Source: Corylus avellana
Taxonomy: Eukaryota > Streptophyta > Magnoliopsida > Fagales > Betulaceae
Assembly (NCBI RefSeq): GCF_901000735.1
Contig: NC_081542.1
Coordinates: 37,568,571 to 37,632,570 of the forward strand
Direction: 5' to 3'
DNA: 64,000 bases
The position numbers were made by a program, and so were the translations under genes. Numbering within the stretch: the first letter of the stretch is position 1; each line of letters begins with the position of its first letter. Below are positions 34,850-46,887 of the stretch, piece after piece. The notes under the pieces were generated by a model, which saw nothing but the letters and a program-made list of their open reading frames with translations, made no database searches and was not told the origin of the DNA.

Positions 34850-37800
34850 TGTGGGGCATGAAAAAGGAAGGGGCTATCTAAGATTTGCTAGAAAAATGGC
34901 AGAAATTTATACATTATTAGCTCATACACATAACACCCACATCGCTTCCGTTTATGTACGTTTGTTTTCCTACATGACAAGCAACAGGGGAGTTTGCCTC
35001 TGGCGTTTGAATGTTTTTGTTTTTTTTTTTTTTCTCTCTGACAGAAAAGTAAGCAGTTACCAACTTCTTACTTTAAGGACCCCTGTAAGTTTGACGTTGT
35101 GGAAAAGGAATTTTTACAAAGAAAGGCAAAGGGTATATTTTAGGGAAAAAAAATATATACTCTATACAGGGCCTCCACGCACCGTATTGTAGACATTGAC
35201 TCATATAGGCAGGGGCGGGGCAGGGCGCCTTCCTCTTCCTTTCGTTTTCTTCTTCTTCTTCTTCTCTTGTCCCTACTGATCTCCCTCCTTTTTTCTTGCC
35301 CCCATCTCTTCCTCCTCCTTTCTTCTTCTTCTTCTTCTCTCTTCCATCTCTCTCCTCCAGTCCTCCTCATGCTTCCCCGCTTTTTCTCCTTTTTTTCTCA
35401 AACATATTTCTCCTGTCTGGAACCTTTTTTCTCTCTCAAAAGTCTCCCACTTTCCTTCTTTTTTTAGCCTACCACGTGGACAGTAAATTTTTGACATTTC
35501 AGCCCTTTTTTTTTTCTTTTTTTTTTTTTTTGTGTTAAAAAAAAAAAAAAAAATCTCCTCTGCCCAATGCAATTTGATAAAGAGTGGACTTATATCAATT
35601 AAGGTGAATATGTTTTGTAAAAGTTAAATAAAATAACTCAAAAATAATTACATACTATCAATAGATAATTATATATTAAAAGTAATTAATTGGACCTCCA
35701 ATATTATTTCAAAGTGTTTGAAACTTTGAAATAACAAAATAATTTATATTGGTCTTTGGTAAATTATAGTATAATATAATATTATTTTATATTAATTAAA
35801 TATTAGTCTTACATCCCGTCCCTACAATAAGAAGATCTTGGCTCTGCCACTGATTGTAGACCTCCAAAATAATAGTAGGAATGATGATGATGATGATCGG
35901 GTAGCTTACAAATGAAGGATTCTTGTAGCATGGCAGTTGGAATTGGTTTGTTTTGATGTGATATCAAGGGACAAGGGGTCCCATTGAATGATGAGAAGCT
36001 GAGATTGGCTACAATGGTGGTGATGAGGAGGAAGAAGAAGATCACTGTACAGAGCAGCAGAGTGAAGAGAGGAGAATCGTTTCAGGCTAATTCATTACAG
36101 CTCTTTGTCCTTTTGCCTGATTCTTTTTGGAATGTAAACTGTAAATAAAAAGCAGAAAAAACAAAAATGTTAGCTGTAGAGGTGGTAATTTTTACGCTAT
36201 TCGCGAACTCGACACGAAATTAACGAGTTGAGATTGAGAGATTTGACCCGTTTAATTAAGTGGGTCGGATTAGAGTTGACTTATATATTTTATGTTCATG
36301 CCTCAACACAACTTGAACTCGACACGTAACATAAAAACTAGCAATTATTTACACAACCCATGAACCCAATACAAAATTAGGAGTTAAGGTCGAGGAGTTT
36401 TACCAGTTTAATTAAATAGATCAAAATAAAGTTGACCTATATAGTTTTATATTCATACATCGACACTTTTTGAATCCAACATTTGGATACGAATTATCAC
36501 CGGGCAAAAGAAATTAAAAAAAAAAAATGGTTTTTTTATTTTATTTTTTTATGTAAGCAATTTGAAAAGAATGAAATTTTGGTAATTAAAATGAGAAGAA
36601 GCATATGCAAGAAGGCAAATAGGCTCAGCATGTACAATTTAGGCTGTAGCCTGTAGGGATCAAGTCGATTAATTAGAACATAAATTGAGACCAACACAAA
36701 GTAAAAGGACTCATCTATATTGGTCTAGATGTGGGGCACGATTACTTAATGAAACTACAATTCAATTTCATTATTTTTTAGGGGAGCAAGCTCAACATGA
36801 TCTACGGCTGAAAATGATTGAGATGGTAATTCCAACATAACGTACCCTGCCATGGATTAAAGCTGCACAATGTTGCACGCAAACATGTACAGCAGTTGGC
36901 CTAGAGGTGATAATTTGTGTCGGTACAGAAAAATGGATTTGGATGAGGTTGAGGAATGAGTAATAAGGTAATATAAGTTGCCTTTAAATTGACCAATTTA
37001 ATTAAATATATTAGACTCTGTTAATTTTGTATTGGGTTTATGTCAAGTTTGTGGATTGTGTTAAAAATTGTCAGCGTTAAATATCATATGTTAGATTCGA
37101 ATGGTGTCAAGGCACGAGTATAAGACAGTATAAGTGAACTCTAATCAATTCATTTAATCAAACAGGTTAAACCCTTCAACTTCAACTCACTAATTTGTAT
37201 AAATTAAACGGTAATCACGCTTAATTTTTTATTTTTTATTTTTTTAAAACAACTGTAAATACCCACTTTGTTCACCCAAAAGTCACGGATTTTGGAGCTA
37301 GCCAAGGACAGATGACAGATGTATCCTACTGATTTTTTGTCAACTTTTTGAGAAAATAAAAATTGGTGGGGGTATCATCTTTTGTCACTTATATGGAAAG
37401 TAAAATCCAATTGCATCACCAAAATATGGTGAAAATTAGGTCATTTGAATATCCAAGCCTTAAAATTTTATTTGCTTTTTATTTACTCTAATTTTTGCAA
37501 AATTGGGCATGTTTTTGTTGCAAATGCACCTGTAAAAGGATGAATAAATTCAGCCTAGTGCACTAAGATAAATGCCACAATTGTTAAGGAAGGACAATTA
37601 TGCAATGTACTGCTTAGTGACCTATTGTGATTGTGATATAATTTTAAAAACTTCATCCTGCTGCATCATTTTCTTTTTCTTTTTTATATATAACAATCAT
37701 TTTACTTTAAAGTTACTCTTTATATAGGTGGGTTTTTTTTTTTTTTTTTGTAACATATTATATATGGTGGTTGAGTGGAGTAATTGATTGATGAAGATGA

Positions 37801-37870
37801 AATGAGAAGGTAAGGAATTTTAATGCTTCAATGCTTCATTTAGGTTGCTTTTAGCTGGATCTTGATTCTT
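34850..37870. other. Intergenic with low-complexity and hAT-type repeats
   Basis: A strong pyrimidine-rich tract (35220-35560) is next to a poly-T/poly-A junction. No gene is accepted; an open frame at 35809-36045 on the minus strand has a hydrophobic start but no ATG. hAT-type words occupy 36176-36500 and 36900-37215. Confidence 0.5.
36176..36500. repeat. Decayed hAT-like repeat
   Basis: It begins TAGAGGTGGTAATTTTTACGC and contains two diverged copies of a block with CGAACTCGACACGAAATTA, TTGACCCGTTTAATTAAGTG and AGTTGACTTATATA. The same words occur at 33480-33600 in an intron of the second QRT3-like gene. Confidence 0.45.
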
Positions 37871-37879
37871 GAATAAAAG

Positions 37880-38135
37880 GGATCACCAGCAATTGCTGAT
37901 GGGTTTTTTTATTAATCTGGACCGTTGGATGAAATCTCACCATGTGTCCTATTTCAAAAAATATAATAAAATATTATATATATTTTAAAAAATAAATATA
38001 AAATAAAATAATAAAAAATTAAAAAATTAATTTAATAATATGGGGTGGCTCACATGGTGAGATTTCATCCAACGGTCTAAATTAATAAAAAAAAACCCAT
38101 CAACAATTCTCCAGCCATTGCTGGGATCCTGATCC
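37880..38135. mobile_element. MULE-MITE with 9-bp target duplication
   Basis: Long inverted arms share GATGGGTTTTTTTATTAAT and ACCGTTGGATGAAATCTCAC. A perfect 9-bp duplication GAATAAAAG flanks the 256-bp element (37871-37879 and 38136-38144). The centre has GGGGTGGCTCAC, like the core of the MULE at 12890. Confidence 0.85.
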
Positions 38136-38686
38136 GAATAAAAGTGCTATAAAAAGAATAATAAATAGGTTATTTGTTCACAGCAACTCCACCTAGCCTT
38201 TTAAATGTACTTAAAAATAATTTAAAAAAAAAAGAAAAAAAGAAAAGAAAAAAAGCAATAGCCTTTTAAATGTTTTTTGTACAAAGTGGGTGTATATTTA
38301 AGATGTGTAGATAGGATTGGGGCAACAATGAGCATATTTAAAACCACATTAAATTCGAATAAATGCACTTGAAGCTCCATTTTCATTGCCAGATTACTTG
38401 GCCCTACTGAGAGAGAGGTGATTTCTGGCCGTTGAATCAGTGGAACTGCCCTACTTAAAGTCTAGAATCAGTGGAACTGCCGTACGAAATGGTTTCATCT
38501 TTTGGTAACTTTCAATAGACTCTTCGGTTAAATATGTATGTGTAATAATCCCCTCCTTTATCTTTTTTGCTCTGGACAAGTCAAAATATTTAACCCAAAA
38601 AGAAAATAATCAAATTTTGACACATTATTGTTTACATAAGAAATAGGAAAAGAAGCATAATCACCCAAATAATTTTGGATGAATTA

Positions 38687-38793
38687 TTTTCGATGAGTAG
38701 CTCAATTGGTTAAGAACCACGTTTTATGAAGGGGATGTTACTAATTTGAATCCAACTCTCCCCTTTCCCTCTCTTGACATGTTAAAAAAAAAA
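38687..38793 (+). mobile_element. tRNA-derived SINE
   Basis: A-box-like GTAGCTCAATTGGTTAAG, B-box-like GTTACTAATTTGAATCC and an A-tail are present. A perfect 11-bp target duplication TGGATGAATTA flanks it (38676-38686 and 38794-38804). It is in the same family as 20368-20473. Confidence 0.85.
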
Positions 38794-38940
38794 TGGATGA
38801 ATTAACGCATCATATTTAAAGTCGTTGCATTAAGAAGTTCATAGTAAACCATTTTAATGTTTTATCAACCAACAATATCTCTCCCATCTGAGAGCTTTTT
38901 TTCTTCCATGTTTCCTATTTCTTTTTGTTGTCGCCACTAA

Positions 38941-39213
38941 GGGTTTGCTTGGATTTGCAATTTCAAAAAGTGTAATTTAAAAATAGTGATTTTAAAATGT
39001 GAGATTTGAAAATGTAATTTTTAAAAAAACGCAATTAAGCGTTCTGCAAAATCGTTATTTAACCTTTAAAATTATGCATTTTAAAAAATGCACCACCTTG
39101 CTTGCAATTTGAAAACGTAGGTCATAATTTTTTAAAAATGCAATCTCAAACGATCCATTTTCTGCAATTTTGTTTAAAATCTCACTTTTTGGCTATAAAT
39201 GCCAAACGCACTC
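38941..39213. mobile_element. Tourist-like MITE
   Basis: The left end GGGTTTGCTTGGATTTGC and right end GAGTGCGTTTGGCATTT (read inward) enclose a body of GCAATTT and AAAATGTGA words. The flanks are TAA and CAA, so the target duplication has one change. Confidence 0.55.
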
Positions 39214-39374
39214 CAAGTCTATTATCCTCTTCAACCACCGACATCACCCCTAGTCTCTTCATCCCTCTGCCTTTGCCCGATGCATGCTCCTCATGCACGA
39301 CCGAACCTATGAGCTTAGCTTAACCCCTTCCATCCTAAGTAGGGGTGCAAAGGCGGGCGGTTTTTAACCGCCCG

Positions 39375-39474
39375 NNNNNNNNNNNNNNNNNNNNNNNNNN
39401 NNNNNNNNNNNNNNNNNNNNNNNNNNNNNNNNNNNNNNNNNNNNNNNNNNNNNNNNNNNNNNNNNNNNNNNNNN
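39375..39474. other. Assembly gap (100 N)
   Basis: Exactly 100 N. The left flank is a GC-rich palindromic stretch, GGCGGGCGGTTTTTAACCG, following TAGGGGTGC, an hAT-like end. The gap therefore probably hides a GC-rich repeat. Confidence 0.95.
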
Positions 39475-40768
39475 GCGATTTATCACCATCCCATTAGATA
39501 TCGACATCTTTTCCAAAATAATATATCTCATAGAATGGTGACATATCACTTAAGAACCAACTTTTTGAGAGAAAATTTGGTAAGTGTAGCATTTTTCAAA
39601 GAAAAAATAATATGTATAATGTTTGACGTCTATAAGCCATTAAGCCTAACTTTAAGAAAGAAAAGGGGTCTACAGGCAAATTTTTTTTTTTTTTTTTTGG
39701 TAACACCCAATGGAATCAAATGCTAGAACAGAAATAAGGAACTTAGAATAAAGTAAATAAAATAATAAAATTGTGGTGTGTTTTGATGAAATTAAACGGA
39801 TCACAATGAGATTTGTAGGCAATTGATCGAAAGGGGTAAAGTTTCCAAGTTAAAAAGCATAAGAAATTTCGGTTTTATGGCCTTACATTCGAATGAGAAT
39901 GGGTCTTTACATGTTACCAAGTTGGGTTGATCGTATTTGAACACGCTAACCTCCATGTTCGAACGAGATGGCATCTCCATGTGTCATCGCATGCAAGAGT
40001 GATAGGGTGAAGATCAACGTCCCAGATCCTTCACACACGCGGGTAGATGAGATTTAAAGTGCGTTTAATGTTGACTAACGCATCGCATTTGTGCACGTGG
40101 TAAAATCACATTCAAATGAGACTGCTTTTGACAATGAATCTCGAAGTTTGAAACATAGAAGTATTGAGAGAGTGAGAGAACGAGGGAGAAAGAGGAGAGA
40201 AAGAGAGAAAGAGGAGACTTAAAGGAGCTTGAAAATAGTGTTTTTGGAGTTTGGTTTGATGTTGTCCAAAGATTTGTGATCTGTAAAATTGTATTTTTTT
40301 GTGAATTTCAAGTTGTGGTTATATTTGGAGATAATATTAGTGTTGTTATTGTCATGTTGTGCTTTGGAAAAAGGTGAGAGAAATGTATATTGAAATTTCT
40401 TAGAAAATCTTGGAATTTTATCATTGTGGTTAGTGTTTTGAGGTTGTATTTGGCTAGAAATTGCATGTATGGTATAGAGAAAGGGATTGGTGAAAATGAG
40501 GTTCAAATTTGGGGTGTTTTTCACATCAAAAGACTCTAGGTAGTGTTCTCTCGTTTGAACATGTAACACCCACAAAATTAATTAATTAAATAATTAACTT
40601 GGAGTGTTACTTGTAGTACCTTCACACTAATTAATTTGTAATTAGCCAAATTTACTATACTACCACTAATTAACTCGGACCGTTACTCATTGCTTGAGAG
40701 TTAAAAATAAGGGAGATCCTTTCAAAATTATTCTAGGTTAAGAAAAAAATTCCATGTATTAAAATAAA
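39475..40768. other. Intergenic, no gene recognised
   Basis: An open frame at 40219-40575 (minus) is an Asn/Lys-rich product of AT-rich DNA with no domain. A GA-rich stretch lies at 40150-40220. Confidence 0.45.
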
Positions 40769-40981
40769 GGGATAACTTCACTTTAGACCCCTGAATTATT
40801 ACACGATTTGACAAGTCCCCCTCAAAAAAACTTAAAAACCTTTCAATTTAAATCCTTAAACTTTTAATTGCAATCAATTTGAACCTATCCGTTAGATTTT
40901 AAACGTTAAAAGTGAGACAATGATGTTTACACCCTTGAAATTTTTATAAAATTTCAAATTTACCCTTAATTCCATTTTTTT

Positions 40982-41017
<36 letters not shown>

Positions 41018-41205
41018 GAAAAAACAAAAATAAGGATATTTTGGTCTTTTTATGTATTGCCGTTAGAAGTTAGTGGCTAAATCTGACGGAGGTGTTCAAA
41101 TTGACTGCAATTGAAAGTTTAAGAGTTCAAATTGAGAAGTTTTAAAGTTTGGAGGGAGCTTGTTAAATCGCGTGGTAATTCAGGGGTTTAAAGTGAAGTT
41201 ACTCC
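40769..41205. mobile_element. Fold-back MULE-MITE
   Basis: The ends GGGATAACTTCACTTTAGAC and GGAGTAACTTCACTTTAAAC (read inward) are flanked by a perfect 9-bp duplication TAAAATAAA (40760-40768 and 41206-41214). It is the same design as 13739-14139, with a poly-A/(GAAAA)n centre. Confidence 0.85.
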
Positions 41206-41360
41206 TAAAATAAATTTGGAATCTGTTTCATTTTGAAGTAGCATGATTTAACAAAATAAATTACTCTCAGTTAAAAAAGGTGTAATCACTATCCAGCAAT
41301 CTAGATTAAGGAAAAATAATAAAAGCCGAGAACAAAAGTCTAGGTAAATTTGTGATTTAA

Positions 41361-41514
41361 AGTTCGTTTAGATTTGCGATTCCAAAAAATGCAATTTAAA
41401 AATAGTAATTTAAAAATGTGAATTTTTAAAATGCAATTAAAAGTTTGGCAAAATTGCAGTTTGACTTTTAAAATCGCACTTCTTATCTATAAAATCGCAA
41501 TACCAAACACACCC
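41361..41514. mobile_element. Short Tourist-like MITE
   Basis: The ends AGTTCGTTTAGATTTGCGAT and GGGTGTGTTTGGTATTGCGA (read inward) are flanked by TAA on both sides (41358-41360 and 41515-41517). The body resembles 38941-39213. Confidence 0.65.
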
Positions 41515-41812
41515 TAAGTATAATGATTTGTTAGTGAGAAATATTTGTACATGCAACACCCATGCACATTGATTGTATTACAAAAGTCACAAACCAGAGA
41601 TTGCGCAACTCTTGCACTATGGAGTTGAAAAGGCAGTTACAAGGCTGTGTTGAGATGCACACTTATTGCATGGGATAGATGTACTGTTCCATACGCATGA
41701 CCCCCAAGGAAATAGTTTCTTTGCCAATATGCACAACTCAACTTGTTGGAAACTCAATTGGTAGAGCTATGGATCGCTTTACATAAAAGAACTTCGGCCT
41801 AAATCCTGCTAA

Positions 41813-42820
41813 GACCCGTCCGTTTTGGCATAAAATGCTTTGTTTGGAAAATGGTTTTAGAAAAACTTACCATTCTTTACAGTTTGTTTGCAACATTGAA
41901 AATGATTTTTGAAAACATTTTTCGGTATTTGCCTCGTACAAAAAATCAACAAATATTTTCTTATATTTTTCATTCAATCATGTTATAACTTATACATATC
42001 AACTTTTATTCGCAACATAAAAATATTAATAAAAAACAACTAAAAAAATCATCCTAAAAATTATGTTTAATTAAAATATACACATTGACTGGTTTGGTTA
42101 TGATGTATAGAATGTATTTATAGTTTATTAGCGGTTTTGGAGTACTGGGTTTAAATGTTTTTACAATTTAATAAGGTAGATATAGAATTGTTGGATGGCT
42201 ATTGGTGTTTTATAGATGCTCTTGTTAATCTTTGGGGATTCTTAAGGCATTGTAATTATGAAAGTCTTATTAAGAGAAATATATGCTTTATTTACACATT
42301 TTGTTAGGATCAGGACCTTACAAGCTTGGTATAAGGGAAAATGATCAATAAAAAACATCATATATGTATAAATATATTAACCATATATATTCAAGTGGGA
42401 AGAGCCATAAATAACATCAAACAATACACTCAAATTATCGACAAAAGTTCAATCATAAATATTATCATACAAATTCAAACATAAATATTACAATCAAGTT
42501 TTCACAAAAGAAATTGTTCTTTTGAGATAATTACATTATAAACTATGGAATTTGACATTAATTTCAAATTCAAACAGAAAGCATTAATGCCTAGATTACA
42601 GACTCAACAAGAAGGAATCAAGGATAGATACAACCGCAGCCATAACTGCTGCTTGAATTTTTTTCATCTAAAAAAATCATATATGTATAAATATATTAAC
42701 CATATATATTCAAGTTGGAAGAGCCATAAATAACATCAAACAATACATTCAAGTTATCGGCAAAATGTTCATTTTTAAGCTTCTGCCAAACGTGTGTTTT
42801 AATCATTTTTAGAGTAAAAA

Positions 42821-42867
<47 letters not shown>

Positions 42868-45800
42868 AAAAAAAAAAAAAAAAAGACACAATCTCAGAAT
42901 ATATAAGAGAAAGGAAAAGGATCAACAATATATTAGTAGAAGCCGGAAAAGGGCAGATTGTTGTTTGTGAAGGGAAATATCTTTCCTGTATATTTAGTGG
43001 CAAATTAAAGTTTGATGACCCTTGAGACTTATAATAGCTGGCACCTACAATAGCACGAAAATGACTCGAGTTGTTTTGACATCAAGTTAAAAGAATGTAC
43101 ACCCTGTATGTTGGTGGCAATGTGAAGTTGCCACCATGTATCTAGATCCTATAAATTTGGATCTCAAACCAACCAAAGCATTGGAATGAGACAGGCCTGT
43201 CATGTTTTTGGCCCTAATTGAGTCGAACTTATGAAAAGAACTACCCATACAAAGATTTGTCTTATCACAGACTCGAAAAATGAAATGACTACCAGTATAT
43301 TATTTACTCTTTTGCCTCCATTTGAATTTCTGCCATAAATGATATCATTTATGTTATAATTCTCAGACTGTTATTGTGTTGTGTTAGGTGGGGCTTAAGA
43401 CCAGACAAATAGAACCTTCTTGCAAAAAGATAAGACAAAATGGTCTCCACAAGTTCAAGGCAATAAAGATATCAAGGATTCATAGATATACACACTCATT
43501 TAAGTTCTGGGAAGAGAGTATATTGGTCTAATACTTCATCTCTAAAATTGTTTACCTTTGAAAACAGATTCCTTTCCCTCTTTTTGGATTGGAGTCATTT
43601 CAGTTACTGCAGAAATGTGACATTTGTTTGTAGGTTATTATCCATGTTACATAATTACAGCCACATGCAGCCTAAGCTAAGTATGCCACACCAGGAATAA
43701 AGATTGGAAACAAGGCATCCATACAGACATGTGACCATACAAACCAGTACACAGCACTCCGCTGCGCTTAAACTAAATGGAGTAATGCAGTAGTATTTTC
43801 ATGTACTGCTCTAGTAAACAGTTAGTGTGGAAATCAAGTATTAGGTGCAAGACTAGTTTTCTTTTAAACACTATAAAAGATGCTAAATTCAATGTAATAC
43901 CATAACTAAGTTCCTAAATAAATTACCTTGTATACAGCAGGATGCACAGGATCAAGTCGGAAAAATTTGGACTCTAGATCAGGAAGGTGACTTCCATGTT
44001 CATATTGAGGCAAACCTACCTAAGAAAAACGTATCGTTGTTCACAAGATAACTAGACACAAAGATATAGGTACTTATTAAAGAAAAATATCATACAGACA
44101 TATATATAGGTAACTCTACTGAAGTTCTTCACCCAAATTAAGAATTAAGATTCAAGTTCTTTCTTACCCTTGCAGCTATTATAGCATCAAGCTCTCTTTC
44201 TTAAAGCGACTCTATATTGCCAACAATAGCTCTAACTGTATTGAGCATTTGAGCACCATCAATCTCTCCTTTCTTTGTCAATGACTATCTTCTATGGTGC
44301 AACATACAGGGATACATATATACACACAAAATACACACATCTCTTTCAGAGGAATTCCTATAATACATCAGCAGGGAGATTCCCCTACTAAAACCATTTT
44401 CTCTAACGCTTTACATGATTCTGTAAACGATTTAGGCAATTCCATTTGTCATAACAAATACAAACCTAAAAGTATTAAGCTCTTCGCTCTTCATAGTAAA
44501 CCAAAGACAATAGTGAACTTTTGCAACGCCAGATGGTTTCTACATAAAACATAGAGCACACTTCTCCAGCAACTCAAGTCTCAAGTTAATAGGTCTCAAA
44601 GTGGTGTGCTTCAATTGTACTGCATATTTCTACTAAATCCTAATCGAAACATATTAGAAAGCCAAATTAAGAACGAAAGCGAAGTGACAATTAAGCACCA
44701 TAAAACACCTAAACAACCCACCAATGCTTTATCAATAGTAGCTTAAGGGTACATAAAAGTCCAAATTTACATTAAAGCCTAACTACCTGGTTGCTAGCAA
44801 GAGTTAGTTCAAACTCTCCTCACCCACAATAGCACTAAAAGCAATTTCTTCATTGAATTAACATTTACATAGCTTATCTTCAAAACACCTAAGTAGGTTC
44901 TGACTTGCCATAAGGAGGTTCTATTATTTCATGTTGTGCAGTCGCTTCATAACTTGAAACCATGATTTCTTCCTCGTTGAAAACAATGCATGGGATTTTA
45001 GTCTGAACATTTGAAATCTGGGCATTGCCTCCAAATTGATCTACTAGCTTTCCAGCTCTTATCAGTAATAGCCAATGTCATGACCTTGTCAACCCACTTA
45101 AAAGTTAATCTCTTCATAGCACAAGATTTAAAAACTCCTTAATGAAGCATAAATTGACTCCCCTCCCCTCACATTCAAACACCAGGAGAAGAAGGGAAGC
45201 TTCAGATGTTACACCAAAAAGTTAAGGAGAAGATAATATATCAAACCCATATACAAAGAAAGGAAGATATCTAAGATGGAAGCCAATAGTAAACCAACAC
45301 GTAATGCTGAAAATTTAGATATAAAGCAATATATTTCACCCTTCTAATCAAAGAGAAAATTTCATATCATTATTGTACAGACATGAAACATCAAGTTGAC
45401 TCATATCTTCAATTACAGAAACAAGCCATCTTAGCACTTTTTCGAAGAAACCCACTTCATAGAGTTTAACAACTCACTATTGTAAGGTCATCTCGTCACA
45501 GCACAGCAACCTATAAATAGCCCAAAAAGAAAAGGCAATAAAACAATACCAAAATGCATACAAGACTCAAGGATATGCAGCCTACTTCAAACTTTTATCA
45601 CTCTGAACATATTTATACACATGCCAAGATGTTGCTAGAGGAGCTTATTCAGCTCAGCCAAATTATGTAAAAAGACCATCACATGCCCAATATCGTTATG
45701 ATACTTTTGCAAGTGGGCAAATTCAGATGGTATGAGGCTTAATTGCGTTGAGTTATATAGAGATGCAAGCGATGGTCGAAACCCCCAAAATACACACAAC

Positions 45801-46553
45801 GTTTTCTTTTATATTTGGCTATTCATTCAGAACTTCAATCAGACAGTGATTACCACTCCTAAACTTTGAAAATCACCAAATGCAAGATGCCCTTTACATT
45901 GAAGAGGAAATCAAAAGGAATAAAATAAAACAGAGAGAAGAGCTTACATCCAACGTTCAGTCCAGTTACTTCCAATCTCTTTCTCTTTGGGTTTCTCAAG
46001 AAACAGACAGATTAAGAGCAACCAGAACCGAAACCCTAATCAAAGAGAACTCAAGCAATTAAAGAAACTTTTAAGAGAGGGAGAGACACAGGGGACCAAC
46101 AAGAAGAAAAAACCAGAGGAAATCAAAAGGAGAAAAGGAAAAAAAGAGAGAAAAGATTACCTTTGTGGATTGATGTTTAGGTTGTTCGGCAAAAGCGATG
46201 GTGGCTCTGCTGTTCTGCAAGAGCGACAGTGGCTCAGCTGTTCTGCAATGGCGAAAATGGAGAGAGGGCGGTAGTATGAAATGGAGAGAACGAAACTTTC
46301 AGATCTATTTTTAGAGCTTCAAAATTTCTAGAAAGGGAAGGGAAGGGAGCTGCGAAAATTTGTTTCGAGGTGTGGGGCGAGGGAGACAGCGGAAAATTGT
46401 TTATGCTCGTGAGAAGCATAAACCATTTTACGCTTCTCTTCCTTGGTCAACTGAAAATGTTTTTGGTTTGACCAAGATTTTCAGCTACCCGAAACACCCG
46501 AAATTGGGGAAAACATTTTCCAGAAAAGGTTTTATGCCCAAACATACGGAGCC
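41813..46553. mobile_element. Large PIF/Harbinger-like element carrying gene exons
   Basis: The left end GACCCGTCCGTTTTGGCATA and right end GGCTCCGTATGTTTGGGCAT (read inward) both lead into ATAAAA...GGAAAATG. They are flanked by TAA (41810-41812 and 46554-46556). The 4.7-kb interior has no recognised transposase. It contains an 88-bp direct repeat (about 42358 and 42676), a (TA)n tract (42823-42865), spliced exon remnants (43927-44285) and a duplicated GGTGGCTCTGCTGTTCTGCA segment near 46200. The two inverted ends could also belong to two separate short elements. Confidence 0.45.
43927..44285 (-). pseudogene. Two spliced exon remnants of an unrecognised gene
   Basis: Exon A (about 44285-44168) encodes KKGEIDGAQMLNTVRAIVG, then a stop, then ERELDAIIAAR, ending at a GTAAGA donor. 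Exon B (44019-43927) has a TTTTTCTTAG acceptor and a GTAATT donor and is exactly 31 codons in the same phase (VGLPQYEHGSHLPDLESKFF, then RLDPVHPAVYK). Consistent phase and splice sites argue for a real former gene. The in-frame TAA in exon A and the missing remainder argue that it is dead. I do not recognise the family. A further coding-like stretch lies at 44889-45064 on the same strand. Confidence 0.55.
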
Positions 46554-46887
46554 TAAGTTTGGGCCAACCAGCTTTTGGCGCTGATGCCCTCTTTAACGGA
46601 TAACATAAGAGATTAAGTCTTACTTCTATACCAGATCAACATACCTCTGATTGAATTTCAGACCTTGCTTTGGGAACCGCTTCAAAACATAATATTAGCC
46701 ATGTACTTGAATACCTCTAGAACTTCAGCCTCTGCCTTACAAACAAACCAGAACATGCATCGATTACCAGTTTAAACAGATAATGAATCTATTTCTTATT
46801 AAATACGTCAGATAGGAAATAATCAATATAGTACATTTTATACAGTGAAGAAGATCATTTACATGTACCACCAAATTCATTACAAAA

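Noticed and set aside
35809..36045. Open frame with hydrophobic start on the minus strand, possible small secreted peptide
   Set aside because: It has no ATG start, a His run and a tail that overlaps repeat-like sequence; no known peptide motif is seen.
40219..40575. 118-residue Asn/Lys-rich open frame
   Set aside because: Composition follows the AT-rich DNA; no conserved motif.
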